64,000 nucleotides of DNA. Origin: CAWEYO01 sp963813315 (GTDB lineage Bacteria; Pseudomonadota; Alphaproteobacteria; Rhizobiales; Rhizobiaceae). Where the stretch lies: assembly GCA_963813315.1 (NCBI GenBank), contig CAWEYO010000011.1, positions 50,924-114,923 on the forward strand, read 5' to 3'. Below are positions 53,385 to 62,340 of this stretch, piece by piece; the stretch's first letter is position 1; each line of letters begins with the position of its first letter. The notes under the pieces were generated by a model. It saw nothing but the letters and a program-made list of their open reading frames with translations. It did no database searches and was not told the origin of the DNA. A program made the position numbers and the translations under genes.

Positions 53385-54137
53385 ATGGCCGATAGCCAAC
53401 TGCTGGGAGTTGACGGAGCGAGTGGTGAGCCCGTGTCGCTCTATCAGCGCATTCTCGGCGACATTCGCGATCGCATTCTCTCCGGCGATTGGCCACCCGG
53501 CCACCGGATACCTTTCGAACATGAGCTGAGCACGGCCTACAGTTGCTCGCGCATGACAGTCAACAAGGCGCTTTCGCAGCTTGCAAAGGCGGGGCTCATC
53601 GAGCGGCGGCGACGATCGGGCAGTTTCGTTCGCCGCCCGCATCTGCAGTCGGCGGTGCTTGAAATCCACGACATCAAGGCTGAAGTACAGGCGCTTGGCC
53701 TGCCCTACCGCTATGAGCTGGCAGCCCGCCGCGAGCGCAAGATCGGGCGAGCGGATCTTGCGCTGCTCGATCTCGTCACCCCGGGCGCAGTGCTTGATCT
53801 GTCATGCCGTCATTTCGCGGGCGTCCGCCCGTTCTGTCTCGAAAAGCGCCTGATCAGCCTGGCGGCCGTACCGGAAGCTGCCGACGAGAGCTTCGAGGAG
53901 ATCGCACCCGGTCCATGGCTCGTACGCCGCGTACCGTGGAGCGCGGCCGAGCACACGATCCGCGCGGCGGGCGCGGACCCGCAGACGGCACTCGCGCTTG
54001 ATGTTGCCGAAGGCACCGCGTGCCTTGTCATCGAGCGCAGGACGTGGAGCGCGGAGCGTCCCGTCACCCACGTCCGGCTGACCTATGCGGGCGACAGCCA
54101 CGCGCTCGTCGCCCGCTTCACTCCCTCGCGTGGATAA
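53385..54137 (+). CDS. hutC: histidine utilization repressor HutC (GntR family)
   Basis: About 250 residues. Winged helix at about 15-80 (VSLYQRILGDIRDRILSGDW, ELSTAYSCSRMTVNKALSQL, GLIERRRRSGSFV) and a UTRA ligand-binding domain (about 95-245) with RRVPWSAAEHTIRA, GTACLVIERRTW and VTHVRLTYAGDSHAL. HutC represses hut genes until urocanate binds. The frame begins at a TTG at 53367 with ATGs at 53373 and 53385; the last is used, without a strong ribosome-binding site to decide. It follows hutF closely. Confidence 0.92.
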   Translation: MADSQLLGVDGASGEPVSLYQRILGDIRDRILSGDWPPGHRIPFEHELSTAYSCSRMTVNKALSQLAKAGLIERRRRSGSFVRRPHLQSAVLEIHDIKAEVQALGLPYRYELAARRERKIGRADLALLDLVTPGAVLDLSCRHFAGVRPFCLEKRLISLAAVPEAADESFEEIAPGPWLVRRVPWSAAEHTIRAAGADPQTALALDVAEGTACLVIERRTWSAERPVTHVRLTYAGDSHALVARFTPSRG

Positions 54138-54236
54138 GCGTGCCCTGCCTGGAGCAAGATGCGGTTAGGAATGCTCATTCACCCGGCCGGGTTTCCGGAC
54201 GCCGGCGCCTTCGCTCCGTCGTCTCCAACGCACCTG

Positions 54237-54551
54237 CGACGATAGCGATTGGCGAAACCCGGCGCGCCAGCTGATCTCCCCCTTGCGGGGGAGATGGCCG
54301 GCAGGCCAGAGGGGGGCAACGTAGAGCGCTTTACTCGACGAAGCGCGGCATGGGGGGTGCGCATGCCGCATGACGTCGGACCAGAACGCAAGGAGGCCGA
54401 CCGTATCGTGGAGACGCTGGCGGGACAGCGCCCCCCTCTGTCCTGCCGGACATCTCCCCCGCGAGGGCGGAGATCGGCTGTCATCAATGCCTCGCTAGCC
54501 GCAAGGGGGGAGATCGGCCGGCGCGTTGGGTTTCGCCAATCGCCATCGTTG
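54237..54551. repeat. nested inverted repeat after hutC
   Basis: The 421-base gap between hutC and ridA holds no gene. Outer arms: ACGATAGCGATTGGCGAAACC near 54237-54260 in parts pairs with GGGTTTCGCCAATCGCCATC near 54528-54547. Inner arms: GATCTCCCCCTTGCGG with CCGCAAGGGGGGAGATC. A further copy of CCCCCCTCTGTCCTGCCGGA lies at 54430-54449, shared with 48107. Looks like one element inserted within another. Confidence 0.75.
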
Positions 54552-54558
54552 CTGGCCT

Positions 54559-54903
54559 TCAAATGGCGGCGGTTATGATGATCTCGACGCGGTATTCAGG
54601 TCCGGCGAGCTTTGCCTCGCCGGTTGCGCGGGCCGGCGCATTGGGTGAATCGACCCACTGATCCCAGACCGCGTTCATCTCGGCGAAATCGGCCATGTCG
54701 GCGAGCCAGATGATAGCCTGCAGGATTTTTGATTTTTCCGAACCGGACTCCCTGAGCAGGCGATCAACCTCGGCCAGCACTGACTTGGTCTGTTCGGTGA
54801 CGCTCTTGCCCGGCGCACCAACCTGGCCGGCAAGATAGACGGTGTTGCCGTGGATTACGGCCTGGCTCATGCGAGGCCCGGCTTCGATGCGGCGTATGGT
54901 CAT
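54559..54903 (-). CDS. RidA family protein
   Basis: 114-residue member of the Rid (YjgF/YER057c/UK114) superfamily. Seen: RMSQAVIHGNTVYLAGQVGA, ILQAIIWLADMADFAEMNAVWDQW (in parts), APARATGEAKLAGPEYRVEI with the conserved Arg that holds the substrate carboxylate. RidA-type members deaminate reactive enamine/imine intermediates; subfamilies differ. The ATG at 54903 follows AAGGATTGATC. Monocistronic, and possibly linked to amino-acid breakdown by the hut genes beside it. Confidence 0.9.
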   Translation of the reverse strand: MTIRRIEAGPRMSQAVIHGNTVYLAGQVGAPGKSVTEQTKSVLAEVDRLLRESGSEKSKILQAIIWLADMADFAEMNAVWDQWVDSPNAPARATGEAKLAGPEYRVEIIITAAI

Positions 54904-55064
54904 GATCAATCCTTCTCTTCTGAATACTCAATATTCGGCCGGTCCGGCGGTCCACCGCGCCTTATCCAATGTCCGGCGCGACGTGACAAGGGCGCGGATG
55001 AATGATCTGCCCGATGCCACCATCCGGCCGCAATCCCTTCTCACTCACTGGCCGGTTCGTGCCG

Positions 55065-55475
55065 TCAAGGCGATAGGCAATTGGCGCAGTCGCCGCGAAT
55101 CTCGATCGTGGTTTTTGCCGCGCGAAAGCCGCTCCTGCCAGCCCAATCCTTGAGCCTTTCCTCCACGATCTCATCGGAAAACTCCGAAACCTGGCCGCAT
55201 TTTTCGCAGATTGCGAAGGCTGTCAGCCCGTGCGCATGTTCGTGCGAGTGGGCGCAGGCGACAAAAGCGTTCAGGCTTTCTAGCCGATGGACGAGCCCGC
55301 GCTCGAGCAGCTTCTCAAGCGCGCGATAGACCTGCAACGGCGCCCGGAACCCGTCACCCCTGAGCTGGTCCAGGATCGTATAGGCGCTGAGCGGCCCGCC
55401 CGCGCGCGACAGGGCATTGAGAACAAGCATCTGGTTTCGGGTCAGGTCTGCTGCGCTCACACTTTCGGCTCCCAA
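55065..55475 (-). CDS. zur: Fur-family zinc regulator Zur
   Basis: About 136 residues. Winged helix with SAADLTRNQMLVLNALSRA and LDQLRGDGFRAPLQVYRALEKL, then the metal region ACAHSHEHAHGLTAFAICEKCG and a C-terminal CANC, giving the two CxxC pairs of the structural zinc site. The His-rich hinge is typical of Zur. Start codon: TTG at 55475 with AGGAGGGG nine bases upstream, or GTG at 55460; the frame is open to 55514. It is divergent from a zinc ABC transporter, with a palindromic site between them. Confidence 0.88.
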   Translation of the reverse strand: MGAESVSAADLTRNQMLVLNALSRAGGPLSAYTILDQLRGDGFRAPLQVYRALEKLLERGLVHRLESLNAFVACAHSHEHAHGLTAFAICEKCGQVSEFSDEIVEERLKDWAGRSGFRAAKTTIEIRGDCANCLSP

Positions 55476-55540
55476 ATCTGTTCCCCTCCTTTGAGATATC
55501 GCCCGCCATAACACAATAACATAGAGATTTGGATTGACAG

Positions 55541-55557
55541 ATGTAATAACATTACAT
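55541..55557. promoter_or_regulatory. probable Zur box upstream of the zinc transporter
   Basis: ATGTAATAACATTACAT has perfect 7-base arms with a 3-base centre and resembles alphaproteobacterial Zur sites, which are AT-rich palindromes built on TGTTATAACA-like cores. It lies 50 bases before aztA and about 66 before zur, so it could control both. Confidence 0.7.
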
Positions 55558-55606
55558 ATCGAGGTTCACCGACGCGACCTAACAGAAAATTTGTCCGCGA
55601 CTCCCC

Positions 55607-56425
55607 ATGACCGAAGCAAGCCTGACCTTTCGCGACCTGACGCTTGGCTACTACAGCCATCCGGCAGTTCATCATATGAACGGATCGGTGGAACGCGGAT
55701 CGCTGACCGCTGTGGTCGGACCCAACGGATCCGGCAAGTCGACGCTCATGAAGGGCATCGTCGGCGTGCTGGAGCCGATGTCGGGCGAGGTCCGGCGCGG
55801 CGCCGGCGCCCGCATCGCCTACCTCCCGCAGCAGTCGGAAATAGACCGTTCTTTTCCTGCCCGCGTGGTCGATCTCGTCTCTCTCGGGCTCTGGCCGAAG
55901 CGCGGCCTGCTCGGGCGCTTCACAAGCGAAGACCGCATGAGCGTTTCCACAGCGCTGATGGCGGTTGGCATGGGAGGTTTCGAGAACCGGCCGATCGACA
56001 CGCTCTCGGGCGGACAATTGCAGCGGGCTCTCTTCGCACGCGTCCTGGTGCAGGATGCCGGCTTGATCCTGCTCGACGAACCTTTCAACGCCGTGGATGC
56101 CAAGACGGTCGGCGACTTGATCGGGCTCATCAAGCGGTGGCACAGGGAAAAGCGTACCGTTCTTGTGGTCGTCCACGATCTCGAACTGGTGCGAGAGCAC
56201 TTTCCCGAAACGCTGCTTCTGGCGCGCCGGCCCGTCGCATGGGGAAACACAAAGGATGCTCTCAAGCCGGAAAACCTGCTCAAGGCCAGGCGCTTCAATG
56301 AAGCGTGGAGCGATGATGCGCCATGGTGTGACGCTCCGGCGGATCGCCACCACGATCACGGCCATGATCACCCAAGCGGTCGTGACCATCCCCATGCCGC
56401 GGCCGATGGCGGCGGAAAAGCGTGA
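55607..56425 (+). CDS. aztA: zinc ABC transporter ATP-binding protein (AztA/ZnuC type)
   Basis: 272-residue ABC ATPase. Walker A GPNGSGKST at about 40, Q-loop YLPQQSEIDRSFPA, signature LSGGQLQRALFARVL, Walker B LILLDEPFNAVD, switch His in VVVHDLEL. The His-rich tail DRHHDHGHDHPSGRDHPHAA (20 residues) probably binds zinc. The ATPase-permease-binding protein order and the LTFRDLTLGYYSHPAVHHM start fit the alphaproteobacterial azt system; ZnuC is the alternative name. First gene of a three-gene operon with 8- to 18-base gaps. Confidence 0.88.
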   Translation: MTEASLTFRDLTLGYYSHPAVHHMNGSVERGSLTAVVGPNGSGKSTLMKGIVGVLEPMSGEVRRGAGARIAYLPQQSEIDRSFPARVVDLVSLGLWPKRGLLGRFTSEDRMSVSTALMAVGMGGFENRPIDTLSGGQLQRALFARVLVQDAGLILLDEPFNAVDAKTVGDLIGLIKRWHREKRTVLVVVHDLELVREHFPETLLLARRPVAWGNTKDALKPENLLKARRFNEAWSDDAPWCDAPADRHHDHGHDHPSGRDHPHAAADGGGKA

Positions 56426-56433
56426 GCCTTTGA

Positions 56434-57300
56434 ATGTACGACGTGCTCATCGCCCCATTCGTCGATTTCGCATTCATGCAGCGCGCCCTGCTGGGCTCGC
56501 TTGCGCTGGCCCTTGGCTCATGCCCGGTCGGCGTCTTCCTCATGTTGCGCCGCATGAGCCTCACCGGCGATGCAATGGCGCATGCCATCCTGCCGGGCGC
56601 GGCCGCCGGCTTTCTGCTCTTTGGACTTGAAATCGTTCCGATGACCATCGGCGGCCTTGTCGCTGGCGTCATTGTCGCGCTTGGCGCCGGCGCAGTGTCC
56701 CAATTCACGATCCAGAAGGAGGACGCCTCAATGGCCGCCTTTTATCTGATCTCGCTGGCGTTGGGCGTGCTGATGGTGTCGATCCGCGGCTCGAGCGTCG
56801 ATCTGATGCATGTGTTGTTCGGCACCGTGCTGGCGCTCAACGACGAAGCGCTGACCCTGATCGGGCTCATCACGTTGCTGACCCTCGGTACGCTGGCGTT
56901 TCTGTGGCGCGCGCTGGTGGCTGAGTGCCTCGATCCGCTTTTCCTGCGCTCGGTCAGCCATTTCGGCACGCCCGTGCATCTCATTTTCCTGACCCTCGTG
57001 GTTCTCAACCTTGTCGGCGGCTTTCAGGCGCTGGGCACGCTTCTGGCCGTCGGCCTGATGATGCTGCCGGCCGCGGCCGCGCGTTTCTGGACGGTTCGAC
57101 TGGAACCGATGGTCGCGTTGGCGATAGCCATAGGCGCCGTTTCCTGCGTCGCCGGATTGCTTGTTTCCTATCATTTCTCGGTGCCGTCCGGACCCGCCAT
57201 CATTCTGGCGGCCGGCGTGATCTATCTCGCCTCCATCGCCTTCGGCGCACGCGGCATCCTGCGTTCGCGGGTCCACCACCACCGGCACAGAATCGCCTGA
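56434..57300 (+). CDS. aztB: zinc ABC transporter permease (AztB/ZnuB type)
   Basis: 288-residue permease of the ABC-3 family with about eight transmembrane helices. Seen: PVGVFLMLRRMSLTGDAMAH followed by AILPGAAAGFLL, the family signature, and NLVGGFQALGTLLAVGLMM with the coupling-type region. The end is His-rich (RVHHHRHRIA). Lies eight bases after the ATPase gene, and imports zinc with it. Confidence 0.9.
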   Translation: MYDVLIAPFVDFAFMQRALLGSLALALGSCPVGVFLMLRRMSLTGDAMAHAILPGAAAGFLLFGLEIVPMTIGGLVAGVIVALGAGAVSQFTIQKEDASMAAFYLISLALGVLMVSIRGSSVDLMHVLFGTVLALNDEALTLIGLITLLTLGTLAFLWRALVAECLDPLFLRSVSHFGTPVHLIFLTLVVLNLVGGFQALGTLLAVGLMMLPAAAARFWTVRLEPMVALAIAIGAVSCVAGLLVSYHFSVPSGPAIILAAGVIYLASIAFGARGILRSRVHHHRHRIA

Positions 57301-57318
57301 ACAGACGGACCGACGACC

Positions 57319-58257
57319 ATGTTGAGGAAACTTCGCAATTCCGCCCTGCTTGCAGCCGGCATGAGTGTGCCTGCATTCGCCCATCCGGCGTCGGCCGAGG
57401 ACCTCAAAGTGGTCGCGAGCTTCTCCATCATCGCTGACTTCGCCAGGAACGTAGGCGGTGATCGCATCGAACTGACGACGCTTGTCGGCCCGGATGGCGA
57501 TGCGCATGTCTACGAGCCGAAGCCGGCCGATGCCGTCGCCATGGCCGCCGCCGACGTCGTGCTCGTCAACGGGCTGCAGCTCGAGGGTTTTCTTCAACGT
57601 CTCGTCGAGGCAAGCGCGACCAAAGCCTCGATCGTAGAACTGACGAAGGGCGTCGAAGCACTGAAGCCGGAGGAAGAGGATCTCCATCATCATTCTGAAG
57701 ACGCCGCGGGGGCTGAACGCCATGGCGACATCGATCCCCACGCTTTTCAGTCGATTCCCAATGCAGAAATCTACGTGAGGAACATTGCTGACGCCTTCTG
57801 CGCCGCAGATGCGGAAGGCTGCGAAACCTACCACGCAAATGCGCGCTTCTACACATCCAGCCTCAAGGCGCTCGATGGTGAGGTCAGGGCAGCGATCGGT
57901 TCGATCCCAGCAGACAAGCGCGTCATCATCACGTCTCATGATGCGTTCGGTTATCTCGCGCACGAATACGACATCACCTTCCTCGCGCCCGAAGGCATCT
58001 CCACCGAGGCGGAGGCGTCGGCTGCCGACGTCGCGGCGCTTATCAGGCAGGTCAGGCAGGACAAGGCATCCGCGCTCTTTGTCGAGAACGTGACCAATCC
58101 GCGCCTGGTGGAGCAGATATCGGCCGAAACCGGGCTGAAGGTAGGCGGCGTCCTGTTCTCCGATGCGCTATCGCCGCAGGGCGGTCCGGCAGCAACCTAT
58201 GTTGATATGATGCGACACAACATTTCCGCCATCCGCGGCGCGATCCTTGGCAGCTGA
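57319..58257 (+). CDS. aztC: zinc ABC transporter substrate-binding protein (AztC/ZnuA type)
   Basis: 312-residue cluster A-I metal-binding protein. Signal peptide ends near AHPASA. Zinc ligands fit the family order: His in GDAHVYEPKP, His in IDPHAFQS, His in ITSHDAFGY, Asp in FSDALSPQGG. A short acidic His loop (EEEDLHHHSED) precedes the second ligand. It captures zinc in the periplasm for the permease. No aztD-type chaperone follows; the next gene is a hydrolase. Likely repressed by Zur. Confidence 0.91.
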   Translation: MLRKLRNSALLAAGMSVPAFAHPASAEDLKVVASFSIIADFARNVGGDRIELTTLVGPDGDAHVYEPKPADAVAMAAADVVLVNGLQLEGFLQRLVEASATKASIVELTKGVEALKPEEEDLHHHSEDAAGAERHGDIDPHAFQSIPNAEIYVRNIADAFCAADAEGCETYHANARFYTSSLKALDGEVRAAIGSIPADKRVIITSHDAFGYLAHEYDITFLAPEGISTEAEASAADVAALIRQVRQDKASALFVENVTNPRLVEQISAETGLKVGGVLFSDALSPQGGPAATYVDMMRHNISAIRGAILGS

Positions 58258-58362
58258 CCCCGACGTCGAAGACCGAAGGATGTCCGAGAAAACGTCACTC
58301 TCCGATTGACCGGGGCGCATGTTGCACATATTCGGCGGTACATCCCCGAAGGGAGGCCAAGC

Positions 58363-59157
58363 ATGGCGTTCGCGCGCGTAAACGGCATAGTCCTGCATCA
58401 CGAAATTCGCGGCGCGGCGGATAGACCGGCGCTGGTTTTCGCCAATTCGCTTGGCACCGATCTTCGCATCTGGAACGATGTCGCCGCGCGGCTCGAATCC
58501 CGCTACCGCCTGATCCTCTACGACAAGCGCGGCCACGGCCTCTCCGAGGAGACGCCCGCTCCCTATGCCATGACGGATCACGTCCACGATCTGGCCGCCC
58601 TTCTCGATCACTACAGCATCGAGAACGCCGGCGTCATCGGCGTCTCGGTCGGCGGCATGATCGCCCAAGGCCTGGCCGCGCTCAGGCCCGAACTCGTTGC
58701 AGCACTTGTGCTTTGCGACACGGCGCACAAGATCGGCACCGAGGAGCTATGGAACGCGCGCATCGCGGCAGTTCTCAAGAACGGCATCGAAGCAATCGCT
58801 GACGGGATTCTTGAACGCTGGTTCACGCCGGCTTACCGCTCGCCGTCAAATGCCGATTTCGCCGGCTATCGCGCCATGCTCGTGCGTTCGCCGGTCGTGG
58901 GTTATCTCGGAACATGCGCGGCTCTGCGCGATGCCGATCTCACCAAATCCACACGCGCGCTGAAAATCCCGGCTCTCTGCCTGGTTGGCGATCAGGATGG
59001 CTCGACGCCGCCAGATCTGGTGCGCTCGACCGCCGACTTGATCACGGGGGCCGATTTCCGTGTCATTGCCGACGCCGGGCACTTGCCCGGCATCGAACAA
59101 CCGGACGTCGTTGCCGACCTCGTCGCCAACTTTCTGAAGCGCGTTAAATTCGCCTGA
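58363..59157 (+). CDS. pcaD: alpha/beta hydrolase, 3-oxoadipate enol-lactonase (PcaD) type
   Basis: 264-residue hydrolase. Seen: FANSLGTDLRIWNDVA (oxyanion region), LYDKRGHGLSE, nucleophile elbow GVSVGGMIAQGLA with catalytic Ser, Asp in LVGDQDGSTPP, His in IADAGHLPGIEQP. The pattern is typical of PcaD, which opens 3-oxoadipate enol-lactone in the beta-ketoadipate route. The start at 58363 follows GGGAGG. No other pca gene is next to it, so substrate is likely but not certain. Confidence 0.85.
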   Translation: MAFARVNGIVLHHEIRGAADRPALVFANSLGTDLRIWNDVAARLESRYRLILYDKRGHGLSEETPAPYAMTDHVHDLAALLDHYSIENAGVIGVSVGGMIAQGLAALRPELVAALVLCDTAHKIGTEELWNARIAAVLKNGIEAIADGILERWFTPAYRSPSNADFAGYRAMLVRSPVVGYLGTCAALRDADLTKSTRALKIPALCLVGDQDGSTPPDLVRSTADLITGADFRVIADAGHLPGIEQPDVVADLVANFLKRVKFA

Positions 59158-59204
59158 CAGCTTGCTCTAGTGACCGCGACCCGCGGCGCGCCCAAGAAGG
59201 ACTT

Positions 59205-61286
59205 ATGATGACCCAATCCGTTACCGTCACCCGAAGCGGCGACCTGGCGATCATCGCCATCGACAACCCGCCGGTGAACGCACTGAGCTTTCACGTTCGC
59301 GAGCCGCTGATGAAGGCGCTCGAAACGCTACGCGATGACCGCGCGGTGAAGGGCATGGTGCTTACTTGCAAGGGGCGCACGTTTGTCGCCGGAGCCGACA
59401 TAACCGAGTTCGGCAAACCGATGCAGCAGCCCGACCTGCGCGCTCTCATCGCGACACTGGAGAAGATCGAGAAGCCCACCGTCGCCGCGATTCATGGAAC
59501 CGCGCTTGGGGGCGGGCTCGAACTCGCGCTCGGCTGCCATTTCCGGGTGGCCGACAGCGGGGCCAGGCTCGGCCTGCCGGAAGTCAAGCTCGGCCTGCTA
59601 CCGGGCGCCGGCGGCACGGTTCGCCTGCCCTATCTCGTCGGTCCGCAAAGGGCGTTGAAAATCATCGTCTCTGGCAGTCCGATCGGCGTTGGGGAAGCGC
59701 TCGAATGGGGGCTGGTCGATGCAGTCTTCAACGGGGATCTCGTCGACAGGGCCGTTGAATTCGCCCGTGCCAAGATCAGCAGTGGCGGTCCGTTTACCGC
59801 CGTTCGCAATCGCCGCGATAGAATTGAAGCCGCCGATCTCGCCGTCTTCGACACGGACGCCGCCGAGCTTGCCAGGAAGGCGCGTGGCCTCGAGGCGCCT
59901 CTCGCCTGCGCCCGATCTGTTCGTAACGCGATTACGCACGCCTTCGATGACGCGCTGGAGAAGGAGCGCGAACTCTTCACGGCACTGGTGGCAGGCGACC
60001 AGTCGCGCGCGCAACGACATCTATTTTTCGCCGAGCGGGAGGCAGCCAAGGTTGCGGGCGTTGGCAAGGACGACGTGCCGCGCGACATTCGCCGCGCGGG
60101 CATCATCGGTGCGGGAACAATGGGCGGCGGTATCGCCATGTCCCTCGTCAGTGGCGGCATTCCCGTCACCCTTCTTGAGATGAGCCAGGAAGGGCTCGAC
60201 CGCGGCATCGCCATGATCGAAAGGAATTACGCCGTCTCAGTATCGCGCGGTTCGCTGAGCGAAGCCGACAAGGCCAAGCGGCTGGCGGCGATCACCGGCA
60301 CCACCGATTATGGCGGCCTTGCCGATTGCGACATCATCATCGAAGCTGTGTTCGAGGAGATGGCCGTCAAAAAGGACGTGGTCGGCAAAATCGACAGCAT
60401 CGCGAAGCCGGGCGCGATAATTGCGACCAACACGTCGTATCTCGACATCAACGAAATCGCGGCTGCCTCCGGCCGTCCGCGGGACGTGCTCGGCACGCAT
60501 TTCTTCTCCCCGGCCAATGTCATGAGGCTCTTGGAGATCGTGCGGGGGGAGAAGACCGCGCCCGACGTGATCGCCACCGCCCTCAGCCTCGCCAGGAAAA
60601 TCGGCAAAGTGCCTGTTGTGGTGAGCGTTTGTCGCGGATTCGTCGGTAATCGAATGCTGGCGGTGCGTGCCGAGGAATTGGACAATCTCCTGCTCGAAGG
60701 CGCGTCCCCGAAGACGGTCGACAGGGCTTTCACCGATTTCGGCTGGCCGATGGGTCCATTTCAGATGTACGACCTTGCCGGCCTCGACATCGGTTGGCGC
60801 AATCGAAAATCGCTTGGCAAAACCGCGGTTATCGCCGACGCGCTTTGCGAACAGGGCCGCTTCGGCCAGAAGACCGCAAAGGGCTTCTATCTTTATGAAG
60901 CCGGCTCAAGAACGCCGGTTTCCGATCCTGAAGTGGAAAGCCTTGTCGCCGAGAAGGCCGCCGAGCGCGGCATAGAGCGCCGCCCGATCCCGGCTGAGGA
61001 GATCATCGAACGCACGCACTATCCGCTGATCAACGAAGGCGCCCGCATCCTCGAGGAAGGCATAGCCGCCCGCGCTTCGGATATCGATATCGTCTGGGTC
61101 AACGGCTACGGCTTTCCGGTCGGCAAAGGCGGACCGATGTTCTGGGCCGGGCTTGAGGGCATCGGCAAGATCGTCGAGCGGCTCGACCATTGGCACGCCC
61201 TCACCGGCAGGCCTGTTTTCGAGGCCACACCACTCATGAGGAGGCTGGCCGCGTCCGGCGCCGACTTTTTCTCGCAAGTGCCCTGA
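59205..61286 (+). CDS. bifunctional enoyl-CoA hydratase / 3-hydroxyacyl-CoA dehydrogenase (FadJ/FadB-like)
   Basis: 693 residues. The N-terminal crotonase domain (1-190) has FVAGADITEF and GTALGGGLELALGCHFRVAD, with Glu residues in LGLPEVKLGLLPGAGGT. The NAD-binding domain has GIIGAGTMGGGIAMSL at about 300, and ATNTSYLDINEIA then GTHFFSPANVMRLLEIV with the catalytic His. A C-terminal dehydrogenase pair follows. It hydrates enoyl-CoA and oxidises the product in fatty-acid or aromatic-acid beta-oxidation. No thiolase gene is adjacent. Two start ATGs (59205, 59208) follow AAGGA. Confidence 0.92.
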   Translation: MMTQSVTVTRSGDLAIIAIDNPPVNALSFHVREPLMKALETLRDDRAVKGMVLTCKGRTFVAGADITEFGKPMQQPDLRALIATLEKIEKPTVAAIHGTALGGGLELALGCHFRVADSGARLGLPEVKLGLLPGAGGTVRLPYLVGPQRALKIIVSGSPIGVGEALEWGLVDAVFNGDLVDRAVEFARAKISSGGPFTAVRNRRDRIEAADLAVFDTDAAELARKARGLEAPLACARSVRNAITHAFDDALEKERELFTALVAGDQSRAQRHLFFAEREAAKVAGVGKDDVPRDIRRAGIIGAGTMGGGIAMSLVSGGIPVTLLEMSQEGLDRGIAMIERNYAVSVSRGSLSEADKAKRLAAITGTTDYGGLADCDIIIEAVFEEMAVKKDVVGKIDSIAKPGAIIATNTSYLDINEIAAASGRPRDVLGTHFFSPANVMRLLEIVRGEKTAPDVIATALSLARKIGKVPVVVSVCRGFVGNRMLAVRAEELDNLLLEGASPKTVDRAFTDFGWPMGPFQMYDLAGLDIGWRNRKSLGKTAVIADALCEQGRFGQKTAKGFYLYEAGSRTPVSDPEVESLVAEKAAERGIERRPIPAEEIIERTHYPLINEGARILEEGIAARASDIDIVWVNGYGFPVGKGGPMFWAGLEGIGKIVERLDHWHALTGRPVFEATPLMRRLAASGADFFSQVP

Positions 61287-61413
61287 CCGGGGCCGCTCGA
61301 CTTGCTCACCCATTTTCCTTGCAGCGATTATCGCCGGGATTATCATTGCGCGGATGATCAGGACCCGTCTGCCGTCGGCAGTTCGGGCCTGAGGAACGGC
61401 CCGGAGAACAGAG

Positions 61414-62310
61414 ATGAGCGAGCACATTCCCTTCGTGCCCGACCTTTTGGTCAAGCCGGAAGTAACCGGGTTTTTCGACGACCAGACGAATACGATTTCC
61501 TATGTCGTGAAGGATCCCGCGTCGGCCGCGTGCGCTGTCGTGGACTCCGTGATGGATATCGACTATGCGGCCGGCCGCATCACCCACGATGGCGCCGACA
61601 GGATCATTGCGCATATCAGGCACCGCGGGCTCGAGCTCCAATGGATCATCGAGACCCACGTTCATGCCGATCATCTGTCGGCAGCTCCCTTTATCCAGGA
61701 TCAGCTTGGAGGAAAACTCGGGATCGGTGAGAATATCACCGTTATACAGGACACCTTCGGCAAGATCTTCAACGAAGGCACCGAGTTCCAGCGCGATGGT
61801 TCGCAGTTCGACCGGCTGTTCGGCGACGGCGAGAGCTACCAGATCGGGTCCATGACAGCTTACGCAATGCATACGCCCGGCCATACGCCTGCCTGCATGA
61901 CTCATGTGATGGGCGACGCCGCATTCATCGGGGATACCCTGTTCATGCCCGACGGCGGCTCGGCGCGCGCCGATTTTCCAGGTGGCGATGCCCGTGCGCT
62001 CTATCGCTCGATCCGGCGCGTGCTTTCGCTTCCGGGCCAGACGCGGCTCTTTATATGCCATGACTACGGGCCGAACGGCCGTGAGATCAGGTACGAGACG
62101 ACAGTCGCAGACGAGCGCGTTCACAACATTCACGCCAGGGATGGCGTGACAGAGGACGAGTTCGTGGCCATGCGCGAGGCGCGCGACAAGATGCTCGACA
62201 TGCCTCGGCTCATCATTCCGTCTCTTCAGTGCAATATGAGGGCTGGCCAGTTGCCGCCGAAGGACGGCAATGGCAAGAGGTTCCTGAAGGTACCGGTCAA
62301 TACGCTCTGA
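61414..62310 (+). CDS. MBL-fold metallo-hydrolase (persulfide dioxygenase-like)
   Basis: 298 residues. Metal motif THVHADHLSA, later His in HTPGHTPACM, Asp in FIGDTLFMPD and His in FICHDYGPNG, as in ETHE1/Blh-type non-haem iron persulfide dioxygenases and glyoxalase II relatives. These oxidise glutathione persulfide to sulfite. A GGAGA site precedes the ATG. A DUF442 protein gene follows by 30 bases; the two domains are fused in Blh proteins elsewhere, which supports a sulfide-related role. No BigR-type regulator gene is next to it. Confidence 0.88.
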   Translation: MSEHIPFVPDLLVKPEVTGFFDDQTNTISYVVKDPASAACAVVDSVMDIDYAAGRITHDGADRIIAHIRHRGLELQWIIETHVHADHLSAAPFIQDQLGGKLGIGENITVIQDTFGKIFNEGTEFQRDGSQFDRLFGDGESYQIGSMTAYAMHTPGHTPACMTHVMGDAAFIGDTLFMPDGGSARADFPGGDARALYRSIRRVLSLPGQTRLFICHDYGPNGREIRYETTVADERVHNIHARDGVTEDEFVAMREARDKMLDMPRLIIPSLQCNMRAGQLPPKDGNGKRFLKVPVNTL

Positions 62311-62340
62311 GCGACACGCGAGCAAAAGAGGAAAAGCGAT

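Noticed and set aside
54138..54558. CRISPR array or tandem repeat
   Set aside because: Repeats are inverted, few and unequal in spacing, with no regular direct repeat-spacer units.
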